Shown here one piece after another: positions 45,530 through 54,720 of a stretch of 64,000 nt of DNA. This DNA is from Polaromonas sp. GTDB lineage: Bacteria > Pseudomonadota > Gammaproteobacteria > Burkholderiales > Burkholderiaceae_C. The first letter of the stretch is position 1; each line of letters begins with the position of its first letter. The notes under the pieces were generated by a model. The model was not told the DNA's origin. It did no database searches and saw nothing but the letters and a program-made list of their open reading frames with translations. The stretch is taken from positions 173,996 to 237,995 of the forward strand of contig NZ_JABBPC010000036.1 of assembly GCF_012927485.1 (NCBI RefSeq). Direction: 5' to 3'. Made by a program: the position numbers and the translations under genes.

Positions 45530-46801
45530 TTAGAACGTGTGGCGAATGCCGAAGGCCACGTTGGTGGAGCCAACACCCGCGGCTGACGTTACGCCGCCCA
45601 GAAAACCGTTTCCGCCGGGAGCGGCCTGACTGGTGCCCTTGTTATTGAAGCGTGTCAGCACCGCATTCAAATTGGTGCGCTTGGACAGGGCGTAAGTGTA
45701 GGTAGCGCCATAAGAATCGGCGGAGGCATTATTTGGGCGCTTGTCATTCAAACGGTTGTAAGCCACCACGACGGTATTTACGCCGCTGGTGAGCCGGTAA
45801 CCGATCTGAGCAAGACTCGCATCCTGAATGAAAGCATTGGTGTAAGCCGCCTGGTAAGCCGCACCCAGCGCGGCGCTACCAGTTTTGGCCGTAATCGCTG
45901 CGCCAATACCGGACAAACCGGTGGGGTTTTCATCTTTAATGGTGGTGTATTGACCGTACAAAGTTCCAGGCCCAACATCAACGGATGCGCCGAGTACGTT
46001 GTTCTCCAGGGAGTTTTGACCCAATTCGTTTTTACGCTGATTGCGGCCGTAACCTACCGAAAAACCGTTACCTTTGTAAATCACCATGCCACCGAAAAAA
46101 CGGCTTGCAGAGTTGTTTCCTGCCACTTCGCCTGCGCCATACATCAACGCAGCGGTGAAGCCGCCGGTCTGAATGGCATATTGCAAGGTATTGCTAAGGC
46201 GAATGTCGAAAGCAGGCGGGAAGGTGGCAAGCTGACCCACCGCCAAGCTCGACTGCGTCTGGGTCGCATCAAACGTCGCGCCGACCAGGTAGCCCGGCGT
46301 GTACTGGCGTCCCAAGGTGAATGCGCCAATCGGTGTGACCAGGCCGGCAAAAGCCTGGCGGTCGAATAAGCGGCCGCCGGTAGCACCGACATTCACGCCG
46401 AATCCGTTTGCAATTGTGGCGTTGATTAAAGGAATGGCCACGGGTGCTGCCAAAGCCGCCGCTCCAGTCAAGCCAAGCCCTGCAGCGGAGGACATACGAT
46501 CGGGCAGCTGGTCGCCCGAGGCGGGTCTGTTCGAAACTGAGCCGGTATCCACTTCAAAGCGGTTTTCAAGGGTAAAGATGGCTTTGTAACCACCGCCAAT
46601 ATCTTCAGTGCCCCGCAAGCCGAAGCGCGAACCTTCCATGATGCCGCTGGCAATCGAGGTGGAGGACCCATTTTTTAGGCCGCTAACGTAATTAACGCCG
46701 CCGTCAATAAGACCATAGATGGTCACGGTACTTTGTGCCATGGCGGCCGTGGTGGACAAAAGTCCCATGACAGCCGTGGCAACAAGAGTCAGTTTTTTCA
46801 T
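45530..46801 (-). CDS. Outer-membrane porin 1 (Gram-negative porin family)
   Basis: 423 residues. Signal peptide MKKLTLVATAVMGLLSTTAAMA, then QSTVTIYGLIDGGVNY, the first strand shared by beta-proteobacterial 16-strand porins. The FGLRGTEDIGGGYKAIFTLE stretch and the AYNRLNDKRPNNAS type strand follow. It ends in HTF, the terminal aromatic needed for BAM-mediated insertion. It forms a trimeric diffusion channel. Divergent from porin 2; a 752-base region separates them. Strong terminator at 45449. Confidence 0.93.
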   Translation of the reverse strand: MKKLTLVATAVMGLLSTTAAMAQSTVTIYGLIDGGVNYVSGLKNGSSTSIASGIMEGSRFGLRGTEDIGGGYKAIFTLENRFEVDTGSVSNRPASGDQLPDRMSSAAGLGLTGAAALAAPVAIPLINATIANGFGVNVGATGGRLFDRQAFAGLVTPIGAFTLGRQYTPGYLVGATFDATQTQSSLAVGQLATFPPAFDIRLSNTLQYAIQTGGFTAALMYGAGEVAGNNSASRFFGGMVIYKGNGFSVGYGRNQRKNELGQNSLENNVLGASVDVGPGTLYGQYTTIKDENPTGLSGIGAAITAKTGSAALGAAYQAAYTNAFIQDASLAQIGYRLTSGVNTVVVAYNRLNDKRPNNASADSYGATYTYALSKRTNLNAVLTRFNNKGTSQAAPGGNGFLGGVTSAAGVGSTNVAFGIRHTF

Positions 46802-47553
46802 GGAGTCTCCAAGTAGTTGTAATCAAAAGGGGAAGCGTCGCAGCAGCCATGTAGGGATAGGTCTGTCTTGATGGACTGGAGATTAATTGCGACCTAGTGA
46901 GCAGTAAAGAGTAGGACTACCGGGGTTATCACTTCCGCGACAAGGGAAAACCCGGAGTTGGTCCGCCCCTATGCAGGCTAGAAAAGACGTGCGTTAGTCG
47001 GGCCATTTCTCCTCGTTTTGCCTCTGAAACGTGGAATTTCGCCGTCGTGCGCGAGCGGCCATTTCAGCCGGGATTTCAAGGTGACGCAGCCGTTAGGTAT
47101 TTATGTCTATTTTCTATAGTGGCGTGGTAACCGAACGACACACCACGTTCCAGAGTTACCCCCTGCGCTTTATTGAAAAGCTCTTACAAGGCTTGCTGCG
47201 CCAGCGACAGCGAATTAACCGGCCCTGCTCGGGGGGCTTTTTGTCGAGCCGCTGCACTCTGTAATACGCGAAACAAAGAGTACGCAGTCCGCTTTAATCT
47301 TGACATTTTTTAACTGATAAAAACGTCAAAAACAGTAGTTCAAATCTCTTTTTTTGACGTTTTTTGCAAGGGTTTACCCGAAAAAAATGTCGTGTTATGG
47401 CAACGTGTCAGAGTGTAATAATTAGTTTTAACACTGAAATCTTTGCCATCTCCGTGACGATTTGATGTAATACGCCAAAGAGTGCCAACAAATGGGCTTT
47501 TTTAGAACATTTCTTAATAAGTGTTTTTGTTTTTCTACTTTTTGGGGATTTTT
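46802..47553. other. Long intergenic region between divergent porin genes
   Basis: 752 bases with no gene. It has the promoters of porins 1 and 2. The part near porin 2 (about 47290-47420) is very AT-rich and holds the inverted repeat at 47319-47364. The rest shows no open frame with coding character; no sRNA signature was recognised, though a porin-regulating sRNA could hide here. Confidence 0.5.
47319..47364. repeat. AT-rich inverted repeat upstream of porin 2
   Basis: Perfect 14-base inverted repeat AAAAACGTCAAAAA / TTTTTGACGTTTTT with an 18-base spacer, located about 190 bases before the porin 2 start. Each arm is centred on an ACGT-containing core. It could be an operator for a dimeric regulator, or a hairpin in a transcript from either strand. 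Confidence 0.7.
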
Positions 47554-48675
47554 ATGAATAAGAGTTTGATTGCACTTGCAGTGCTTGCCGCTTCCGGCGT
47601 GGCATCTGCACAATCCACCGTGACGCTATACGGCATTGCCGACGTCTGGTTTGGTAGCTTGGAATCACCTAGCACGACAGGTCTTAAACAAACCATGATC
47701 GGTAGCGGCGGCGTTGACGAAAGCCGCTTCGGCTTGAAAGGGTCGGAAGATCTGGGTGGCGGCTTGAAAGCCAACTTCGTGCTGGAGCAAGGTTTCCAAA
47801 TTGACACCGGTGCTCAATCCGTGTCGGGTACGGCAGAAGTGAAAGCTGCAGCGGCCGTGCCAGCTGGGCCGGGTGTGGTGGCTAAGCCGGCTGTGCTGGC
47901 TGCTCCAGCTACACCGGGCCAGATGTTCAGCCGCCAAGCTTATGTTGGCTTCTCCGGCGGTTTCGGTCAAGTCCGGCTGGGCAAAACGTACACGCCTTTT
48001 GATGATGTGAGCGTTACCACCAACCCAGGGTTCAACTCGGCGTTGTCGCCCAATAACCATGTCTGGCTGAGCACTGCCTACAATGGCACGAGCGGCTACA
48101 ACGCCAACCCCGCTAACACCGTGTATTACGCAACCCCAAGCCTGAGTGGCTTCAGTGGCGCTGTTAGTTACAGCCTGGGCGAAAACAAAACCACTGCTGT
48201 TAGCGCCGGCAAGGTCGTCAGCGCCAACGTCAAATACGAAGGCGGCCCCTTGTACGCAGGGTTGGCGTATCAGATTGAAAAAGCGGACGGTGCAGCCACA
48301 ACGGCTAAATTCACCCGTCTGAATGCGTCCTACGATTTTGGCGTCGCCAAACTGCTGGCTGGCTACGGTCACGTCACCGACCTAGTTCAAGTTGGTCTTG
48401 CCGCAGGTAACAAGACGACCGAATATCAAGTCGGTGCCGACTTCCCGGTGTCCCCAGCCCTGACGCTTTCCGGCGGTTATGCGCACTCCAAGAGCACGAA
48501 TCTTGGCGTCGGTAATGCCGACATCACGCGCTCCGGCTATGGTTTGGCCGCTGCTTACTCGCTGTCCAAGCGCACCTTCCTGTACGGCGGTGTGCAATCC
48601 AGCAAGCAGACCCAAGCTACTGTGGCTGACGTTAAGGGCAACCTCTACGGTGTGGGCATTCACCACGCGTTCTAA
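47554..48675 (+). CDS. Outer-membrane porin 2
   Basis: 373 residues from the ATG at 47554 (TTTGGGGATT upstream). Signal peptide MNKSLIALAVLAASGVASA, then QSTVTLYGIADVWFG and FGLKGSEDLGGGLKANFVLE, the strand pattern of the family. A Pro/Ala-rich external loop near residues 105-130 (VPAGPGVVAKPAVLAAPATPG) is unusual. Ends in HAF. Same family as porins 1 and 3, so substrate selectivity cannot be assigned by reading. A strong terminator follows. Confidence 0.93.
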   Translation: MNKSLIALAVLAASGVASAQSTVTLYGIADVWFGSLESPSTTGLKQTMIGSGGVDESRFGLKGSEDLGGGLKANFVLEQGFQIDTGAQSVSGTAEVKAAAAVPAGPGVVAKPAVLAAPATPGQMFSRQAYVGFSGGFGQVRLGKTYTPFDDVSVTTNPGFNSALSPNNHVWLSTAYNGTSGYNANPANTVYYATPSLSGFSGAVSYSLGENKTTAVSAGKVVSANVKYEGGPLYAGLAYQIEKADGAATTAKFTRLNASYDFGVAKLLAGYGHVTDLVQVGLAAGNKTTEYQVGADFPVSPALTLSGGYAHSKSTNLGVGNADITRSGYGLAAAYSLSKRTFLYGGVQSSKQTQATVADVKGNLYGVGIHHAF

Positions 48676-49032
48676 TCGGGGGCTGGCCTAGAGCCAGTTT
48701 TCGGTATGACTTTAGAAGCCGTTTCGGGGCGGCCCGAAACGGCTTTTTGTCGCATTACCGATGCTGTCGGTCGCGTTTGTCGCTATGGCTAGCCAGCCTT
48801 ACTTGACGACGCAGTGTTGTATCTGATTAACGGCGTACCCATAAATAGTGGTGCGTCTGCAACGAATAAGCCCTTTTTCTGAGTATTTCTTTGCGAAACC
48901 GCGCTGGGTCTGGTGCAATAGATCCAACTTCCCGAAAGGGGGTTGGCCCGGGTCTCTGGTGACGCTTGAAAGGTTTAAGCCTTTAACAGCTCCCATACCG
49001 GAGCTCTATGTTTAACCTTGGAGAAATTTTCA
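48676..49032. other. Intergenic region between porin 2 and porin 3
   Basis: 357 bases. The first part has the terminator of porin 2. The rest is the promoter region of porin 3, ending in a GGAGA ribosome site at 49019-49023. A short palindromic CCCGAAAGGGGGTT-type stretch around 48935 is not clearly symmetric. No gene seen. Confidence 0.5.
48716..48748 (+). terminator. Rho-independent terminator of porin 2
   Basis: Perfect 13-base stem AAGCCGTTTCGGG / CCCGAAACGGCTT with a GCGG loop, followed by three more T's, 40 bases after the stop. Very stable. Confidence 0.95.
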
Positions 49033-50250
49033 ATGAAAAAGACCCTTATCGCTTTGGCCGCACTCGGCGCAATGGCTGGTGTAGCGCACGCACAATCCAC
49101 CGTGACCATTTATGGCTTGCTGGACGCTAACTTCGGTAGTTACAAAACCAACGTTAATGTTGGCGACAAAGCCGCTGTCAAGGATCCAGTCACCGGTTTA
49201 ACCCTTGTACCTGCCGTTTTCGGCTCGGTGCAAAACTTGACCCAGACCAAAATTGATTCCGGTGGACTGAACGGTTCCCGCTGGGGCATTCGCGTCAATG
49301 AGGACATCGGTGGCGGCATGGCCGTTGTTGGTAACCTCGAGAGCGGTCTCAATCTTGACACTGGTTCTTCTGGCCAAGGTGGTCTGTTGTTTGGCCGTCG
49401 CGCCAACGTCGGTATTTCCAGCGGCTTTGGTACCGTGACTATCGGTCGTAATTCAAGCTCATATGACGATGTGTCCGCTGACCATACCATGATGGCGCAG
49501 ACGATTTTCGATCCTTCGAACAACAACAATGGCAACAGCGCTGCTGTTGCAGGTACGCTTGGTACTGCGGCCGGTGCTGCTGCGTTTTTGGGCAATCGCG
49601 GTGATGCGAACTCGACCTGGATTGGCTTCAATACCCGTTTCAACAACAGCATTAAGTACAACAGCCCTAACTTCAGCGGCTTCAGCGGCTCTGTGATGTA
49701 TGGCTTCGGCGAAGACAAGACCCAAACCGTTAGCGCCAGCAAAACGGTATCGGCCAACTTGAAGTATGCCAATGGTCCTCTGTTGGTTTCCGGTGGTTAT
49801 CAGACTGAAGGCGGTGTACGTACTGCTACGACTGAACCTTCACTGCGCAATACCTTGCTCAGCGTCGCTTATGATTTCGGCGTCGCAAAAGTTGGTGCTG
49901 GTTTCAACCGTGCCAAGTACAAAGACGTGACGGCACCTGCTTCTTTGGGTGGCGGCGAAATTGCTGCTCAGCGCGAGTACAGCTTGAGCGTTGCAGTGCC
50001 GTTGGGCGCTACGACACTGAGCGCCGGTTATGCACAATCCAAAGGCGACACACTCGGCAAGAGCAGCGGCTACGGTATTCAAGCCCTGTATTCCTTGAGC
50101 AAGCGTACAACCTTGTACACGGGCGCCGAAAGCAGCAAAGCCTTTGACAAATTGGCCGACGCGACTGCGGCAGCATCTTCTGCAGGTGGAGTACAAAGCA
50201 ACATCGGTCGTATCACGACTTACGCTCTGGGTATTCGCCACACGTTCTAA
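49033..50250 (+). CDS. Outer-membrane porin 3
   Basis: 405 residues from the ATG at 49033, which has GGAGA upstream. Signal peptide MKKTLIALAALGAMAGVAHA, then QSTVTIYGLLDANFGSY. WGIRVNEDIGGGMAVVGNLE and the later VSGGYQTEGG strand are of the same porin family. Ends in IRHTF. Its long loop near residues 155-195 is Asn/Ala-rich. It is codirectional with porin 2, but each has its own terminator, so they are separate transcripts. Confidence 0.93.
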   Translation: MKKTLIALAALGAMAGVAHAQSTVTIYGLLDANFGSYKTNVNVGDKAAVKDPVTGLTLVPAVFGSVQNLTQTKIDSGGLNGSRWGIRVNEDIGGGMAVVGNLESGLNLDTGSSGQGGLLFGRRANVGISSGFGTVTIGRNSSSYDDVSADHTMMAQTIFDPSNNNNGNSAAVAGTLGTAAGAAAFLGNRGDANSTWIGFNTRFNNSIKYNSPNFSGFSGSVMYGFGEDKTQTVSASKTVSANLKYANGPLLVSGGYQTEGGVRTATTEPSLRNTLLSVAYDFGVAKVGAGFNRAKYKDVTAPASLGGGEIAAQREYSLSVAVPLGATTLSAGYAQSKGDTLGKSSGYGIQALYSLSKRTTLYTGAESSKAFDKLADATAAASSAGGVQSNIGRITTYALGIRHTF

Positions 50251-50288
50251 TTTGAAACTGGTCTAGCACCAGTTTTAATGTGAATTAG

Positions 50289-50324
50289 AAAGCCGCTTCA
50301 GGGAAACCTGAAGCGGCTTTTTTT
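50289..50324 (+). terminator. Rho-independent terminator of porin 3
   Basis: Perfect 14-base stem AAAGCCGCTTCAGG / CCTGAAGCGGCTTT with a GAAA tetraloop and continued T-run, 38 bases after the stop. Confidence 0.95.
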
Positions 50325-50435
50325 ATGGATCAGGCAGGGGGCTTTTTGGGGTCTTGCGCGGAAAACAGTAATCGGCGTCAAAATTCAGTCTTTCTCACCC
50401 GTTAATGCTCATCGAGCTTTCAGCAAGGAAAAAAC

Positions 50436-51752
50436 ATGAGGCATCCCGCCGTCCACGATGAAAGTCTGCAAGCCATTCTGGGCAATTCTTCTCGCAGCCA
50501 CCCGCTGCGCGCCAGTGGCCGCGCCTTTGCACAGATTGCGCAATTCCATCCGGAATTGACCGCGTTCCGCCGCGATTTGCATTCGCACCCGGAGTTGGGC
50601 TTTGAAGAGGTTTACACCTCCAGTCGGGTAGCTCACGCACTGAAGTTGTGTGGCGTCGACGAGGTGCATACGGGCATTGGCAAAACAGGCGTGGTCGCTG
50701 TTATTAAGGGACAGCAAACCAACCCGACAAACGGTTGTGGCGTCCGGCCCATGGTGGGCCTGCGGGCTGACATGGATGCACTGCCGATGACTGAGCATAA
50801 CGAGTTTGGCTGGAAATCATCCAAGGTGGGAATGATGCACGGGTGTGGGCACGACGGACACACGACGATGCTGGTGGGTGCGGCCCGCTACCTCGCTGAG
50901 ACGCGTCGTTTTGCGGGGGACGCCGTGCTGGTGTTCCAGCCGGCGGAAGAGGGGCGCGGAGGCGCTGACGCGATGATCAAGGACGGGCTGTTTGAACGCT
51001 TCCCGGTGCAGTCCATTTATGCCATGCACAACTGGCCTGCCATGCAGCCTGGCACCATAGGCCTCAACTCCGGTCCCATGATGGCGGCGGCAGATCGAAT
51101 CACCATCGAGATCACGGGAAAGGGGGGCCACGGTGCGCATGCCTATCTGACGGTAGATCCGGTGTTGGTAGCCGCCCACATCATCCTGGCTGTGCAGAGC
51201 GTGGTCTCGCGCAATGTGAAAGCCATGGATAACGCTGTTGTCAGCCTGTGCGCCATCAAGGCGGGTGATCTGGGTGCCATGAGTGTCGTGCCCGGTAATG
51301 CCACACTGGTTGGGACCGTGCGCACTTTCAAGCCCGAGGTGCAAGAATTGGTGGAGCGCCGACTGAAAGCACTTTGTACGGCGGTGGCGCAGGGCTTCGG
51401 CGCCACGGCCACCTTGAAGTATGAGCGCATTTACCCCGCGACCATCAATTCACCTGCTGAGTACACCCTTGCCGCCCGCGTTGCCGACGAACTGGTGGGT
51501 CCAGAAAATGTGGTTCGCAATCTGGAGCCGAGTATGGGGTCTGAAGATTTCTCATTCATGCTTAAAGTCAAGCCGGGCGCCTATCTGCGCCTCGGTCAGG
51601 GCGAGCAGATTCCTGATGGCAAGGGAGGCAGCATAGGGGGTGTCGGCAGCCATTTCTTGCACAACAGTTGCTATGACTTTAATGACAGTGTCCTCCCGCT
51701 GGGTGCTGCGCTGCTTGCGGGAATCGTGGAACGTTCGTTGCCACTGGTGTGA
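50436..51752 (+). CDS. M20 family amidohydrolase (hippurate hydrolase/aminoacylase type)
   Basis: 438 residues. Metal-dependent amidohydrolase of the M20D type that cleaves N-acyl amino acids or similar amides. The metal ligands are in GLRADMDALPM, MHGCGHDGHTTM (Cys and His), QPAEEGRGGA (Glu), MHNWP (His) and the C-terminal HFLHNSCYDFND. The ATG has AAGGAA upstream. It carries no signal peptide, so cytoplasmic. Neighbours do not reveal the substrate. Confidence 0.92.
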   Translation: MRHPAVHDESLQAILGNSSRSHPLRASGRAFAQIAQFHPELTAFRRDLHSHPELGFEEVYTSSRVAHALKLCGVDEVHTGIGKTGVVAVIKGQQTNPTNGCGVRPMVGLRADMDALPMTEHNEFGWKSSKVGMMHGCGHDGHTTMLVGAARYLAETRRFAGDAVLVFQPAEEGRGGADAMIKDGLFERFPVQSIYAMHNWPAMQPGTIGLNSGPMMAAADRITIEITGKGGHGAHAYLTVDPVLVAAHIILAVQSVVSRNVKAMDNAVVSLCAIKAGDLGAMSVVPGNATLVGTVRTFKPEVQELVERRLKALCTAVAQGFGATATLKYERIYPATINSPAEYTLAARVADELVGPENVVRNLEPSMGSEDFSFMLKVKPGAYLRLGQGEQIPDGKGGSIGGVGSHFLHNSCYDFNDSVLPLGAALLAGIVERSLPLV

Positions 51753-51930
51753 AAAATTGCCAACGGGAAACCGTGTCGAATCTTTGATTTTATGTAAGGC
51801 GTTCCGAGGGCTCAATCGCTGCGAGCGACTACGCGGCGAGGGCGTGAGGCCTTACAACACGGCGCTGGCGTTTTGTTCACAGTGAAGTGTCATTTCATCG
51901 GGTTATATCGGCAACCTCCGGAGAATTAAC

Positions 51931-52266
51931 ATGGTCCAGCAAAAATTTAACGCCTGCATTGAGGCCTGCAATTCCTGTGCGGTCGCATGCAATCACTGTG
52001 CAGCGTCCTGCCTGCACGAGCAGGACGTCAGGACAATGGCGCGTTGCATCGCGCTGGACATGGATTGCGCCCAAATCTGCGCGCTGGCTGCAGCGGCCAT
52101 GGCGCGCGGCAGTGAACATGCAACGGCGCTCTGTGCCTTGTGCGCGGACATCTGCAAGTCTTGTGGCGACGAGTGCGGGAAACACAAAATGCAACACTGT
52201 CAGGAATGCGCAAAAGCGTGTCTGCGGTGCGCGGACGAGTGTCGCAAGATGGCTGCCGTAGCCTGA
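51931..52266 (+). CDS. Copper-storage-like four-helix bundle protein (Csp family)
   Basis: 111 residues with 19 cysteines arranged as CxxxC/CxxC repeats on helical faces (for example CIEACNSCAVACNHCAASC and CALCADICKSCGDEC). This is the signature of the Csp/YhjQ family, which lines a four-helix bundle with thiolates that bind Cu(I). There is no signal peptide, so it resembles cytosolic Csp3 rather than exported Csp1. A GGAGAA site precedes the ATG. The DUF305 gene follows by 29 bases and likely shares the transcript. Copper binding is inferred from family. Confidence 0.9.
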   Translation: MVQQKFNACIEACNSCAVACNHCAASCLHEQDVRTMARCIALDMDCAQICALAAAAMARGSEHATALCALCADICKSCGDECGKHKMQHCQECAKACLRCADECRKMAAVA

Positions 52267-52295
52267 CTAGATGATCTCCATACAAAGGAATACGC

Positions 52296-52721
52296 GTGAA
52301 CCACAATCTTGATTTCACCAGAATTGGTGGCGCCGTTCTTGTTGCGCTGGCAGCCGCACTGTTTCAGCCTTTGGCGCTGGCTCAAGCCGCGGCGGAAAGC
52401 AGCACCAGCGCAATGCCCGGCATGAGCGATCCTGCCGCCATGTCCGACGGAATGGACATGAAAAGCATGATGAAGGACATGAGTGACAAGATGTCCTCAA
52501 TGCCGATGACGGGCAATCAGGATGTTGACTTTGCGCGGATGATGCGGGTGCATCACCAAGGCGCTATCGACATGGCTCAACCAGAACTGCGCAACGGACA
52601 ACAGCCGGAGATGCGAAAGTTGGCTAAGAACATCATCGCAGCGCAGAAAAAAGAAATCGCGCTCATCGACAAATTTCTGGCTAAACATGGGGATGGCTTA
52701 AAAGCGGAACCTTCCAAGTAG
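52296..52721 (+). CDS. Exported DUF305 protein, Met-rich
   Basis: 141 residues starting at GTG (52296), with AAAGGAATACGC upstream. A signal segment (about residues 10-30) is followed by a Met-rich part (AMPGMSDPAAMSDGMDMKSMM) and the DUF305 domain with MMRVHHQGAIDMAQPELRNG. The double His and Met-rich stretch resemble proteins in copper-resistance clusters. It lies 29 bases after the Csp-like gene, which supports a copper role. Function of DUF305 is not established. Confidence 0.85.
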   Translation: MNHNLDFTRIGGAVLVALAAALFQPLALAQAAAESSTSAMPGMSDPAAMSDGMDMKSMMKDMSDKMSSMPMTGNQDVDFARMMRVHHQGAIDMAQPELRNGQQPEMRKLAKNIIAAQKKEIALIDKFLAKHGDGLKAEPSK

Positions 52722-53111
52722 GCAAGCGGATCGTACAAACCGCAACGGTGAACGAACAGCTTTTACAAGTGACTTCCCTTTCGCGTGTCACAGCGCACTG
52801 TGTTGCTATCACCCAATAGCTTGATAACGTGCGCGGTACCGGTCCCAAGAAACCGGTTCAAGCATAGCGCTTGTTGCGCAGGTCGTTTTCCATTTCCCTG
52901 GGTAGCGGCTGCAGCTTGCGGCCTATTGCAGTGCGACGCACCGGGGCGGAATGTTACTAATCATCAGGTGCAGTGATTACGGCGGAGGTAAGCATTCAAC
53001 CTCTTTGTTTGAGCGGGCGGAGTGATGGTCAACGAACGCAGAGTTGGGTCGCTTCAACGAGCAACGCGCCGTTTGCAATAGATGTACTGCGCAGAGCGAC
53101 AAGCGCCGGGA
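52722..53111. other. Intergenic region before zwf
   Basis: 390 bases between convergent ends (DUF305 gene and zwf). No coding frame with a ribosome site and no clear terminator were seen. A weak inverted repeat ACCGGTCCCAAGAAACCGGT lies near 52840. Confidence 0.4.
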
Positions 53112-54581
53112 TCAACCTTCCTCGCTCCAGCAGTAATTGTCTCTGGCGATCATGGCGCTTGAGGCACTCGGCCCCCAGGTGCCCGAGGCGTAAGGACGGG
53201 GGCCTGTAGCGTCGTTACTCCACGCGTCCAAAATCGGTTCGACCCAACGCCACGCTTCTTCCTGCTCGTCACTGCGCACAAACAGATTGAGTCGCCCGTC
53301 GATCACATCGAGCAGCAGTCGTTCATAGGCGCCTACGCGCTCGGCGCCAAAGCGCTTGTCAAAATCGAGATCCAGCTGCACCGGCGCGAGCGTGGGCGTA
53401 CCTCTGCCGTGACGCTGATTAGCATTTTGCGCCAGCAAATGAAGTTCCAGCCCGTCCTTGGGTTGCAAGTTAATCACCAGCCGGTTGGCCACGTTGCAGT
53501 TGGTCAGGGGTAATTTGAAAATCGCATGAGGTGTGGGGCGAAAGTTCACTTCAATGTAGGCGTCACGGTTCGCCAGACGCTTGCCGGTGCGTATGTAAAA
53601 GGGTACTCCCGCCCAGCGCCAGTTGGAAATCTCGGTGCGCAGCGCCACAAACGTTTCCGTGGTGCTCTCCGGGTTCACGCCTTTTTCATCGCGGTAAGCA
53701 GGTAAAGCCTCGCCGTTGATGCTGCCGCCTCCGTATTGGCCGCGAATGACATGTTGACTCAGCGTTTCAGGTGTCCACGGTTTGAGTGAACGCAAGACCT
53801 TGAGCTTTTCGTCACGGATGGCATCGGCGTGGGAATTGATGGGTGGCTCCATGCCCATGGCGCACAACAGCTGCAATGCATGGTTTTGCACCATGTCCCG
53901 CAGGGCACCGGTACTGTCGTAAAAGGCACCCCGTTTTTCCACGCCCAACTCTTCCGCGATGGTAATTTGAATGTTCGCAATGTGCTCGCGCCGCCACAAA
54001 GGTTCAAACAACGAATTACCAAAACGCAGTGCAAACAGGTTTTGCACTGCGGGTTTGCCGAGGTAGTGGTCGATGCGGAATATTTGTTTTTCCGTTAGTA
54101 CGCTGCGTACCGTTTCGTTGATGGCACGGTTCGAAGCCAGGTCGTGCCCGAGCGGCTTTTCGAGCACCACCCGGGTCTGGGGGCCGTTCAGGCCGCTGGC
54201 CCCAATCTGTTCACAAACCACAGTAAAGAGGCTGGGGGCCGTAGCAACATACATGACCACCACATCCGCGCGTCGCTGTTGCAGCTTGGCCGCCAGGCGG
54301 GCATAGTCGGCCGGGTTGGACAGATCCATGCGCAGGAAACCGAGCAGCGCTGAGAAGCGCGAAAACTCCTCTTCACTGGGGCGTTTATCCAGCTCGACTT
54401 GATCAAAGCGAGACTTGATGAGCGACCTGTACTGGTCGTCCGACAAATCGTCTCGTGCCACACCCACAATGCGCCCGTCTGAAGGCAGCGAGCCATGGCG
54501 AAAGGCCTGAAACAATGCGGGCATGATTTTTCGCCACGCCAGATCGCCCGTACCGCCAAACAAAATAAGATCAAAACTCAT
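53112..54581 (-). CDS. zwf: Glucose-6-phosphate 1-dehydrogenase
   Basis: 489 residues, first enzyme of the oxidative pentose phosphate and Entner-Doudoroff pathways. The nucleotide-binding FGGTGDLAWRKI is at the N-terminus and the substrate-binding RIDHYLGK follows; the later VPFYIRTGKRL is conserved. Divergent from the tal-pgi pair by 139 bases. No pgl or edd gene is adjacent, unlike the common zwf-pgl order. Confidence 0.96.
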   Translation of the reverse strand: MSFDLILFGGTGDLAWRKIMPALFQAFRHGSLPSDGRIVGVARDDLSDDQYRSLIKSRFDQVELDKRPSEEEFSRFSALLGFLRMDLSNPADYARLAAKLQQRRADVVVMYVATAPSLFTVVCEQIGASGLNGPQTRVVLEKPLGHDLASNRAINETVRSVLTEKQIFRIDHYLGKPAVQNLFALRFGNSLFEPLWRREHIANIQITIAEELGVEKRGAFYDSTGALRDMVQNHALQLLCAMGMEPPINSHADAIRDEKLKVLRSLKPWTPETLSQHVIRGQYGGGSINGEALPAYRDEKGVNPESTTETFVALRTEISNWRWAGVPFYIRTGKRLANRDAYIEVNFRPTPHAIFKLPLTNCNVANRLVINLQPKDGLELHLLAQNANQRHGRGTPTLAPVQLDLDFDKRFGAERVGAYERLLLDVIDGRLNLFVRSDEQEEAWRWVEPILDAWSNDATGPRPYASGTWGPSASSAMIARDNYCWSEEG

Positions 54582-54597
54582 AGTGGAAAGCTGCCGC

Positions 54598-54612
54598 TGT
54601 AATTAAGTTTTC
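54598..54612. promoter_or_regulatory. Possible HexR-like operator (weak)
   Basis: TGTAATTAAGTTTTC lies between the divergent zwf and tal genes. It matches the left half of the known HexR consensus (TGTAATTAAATTACA) but the right half is degenerate. It may be a partial site or chance similarity. Confidence 0.25.
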
Positions 54613-54720
54613 TATTCTATGGATGAATGGTACCCACACATCATCGGATGCACACCTCAAATGTGTTTTACGATGGGTTCTATCCTGATAAATTTTGCGC
54701 TTTTGCCAAGCGCTCACGCC

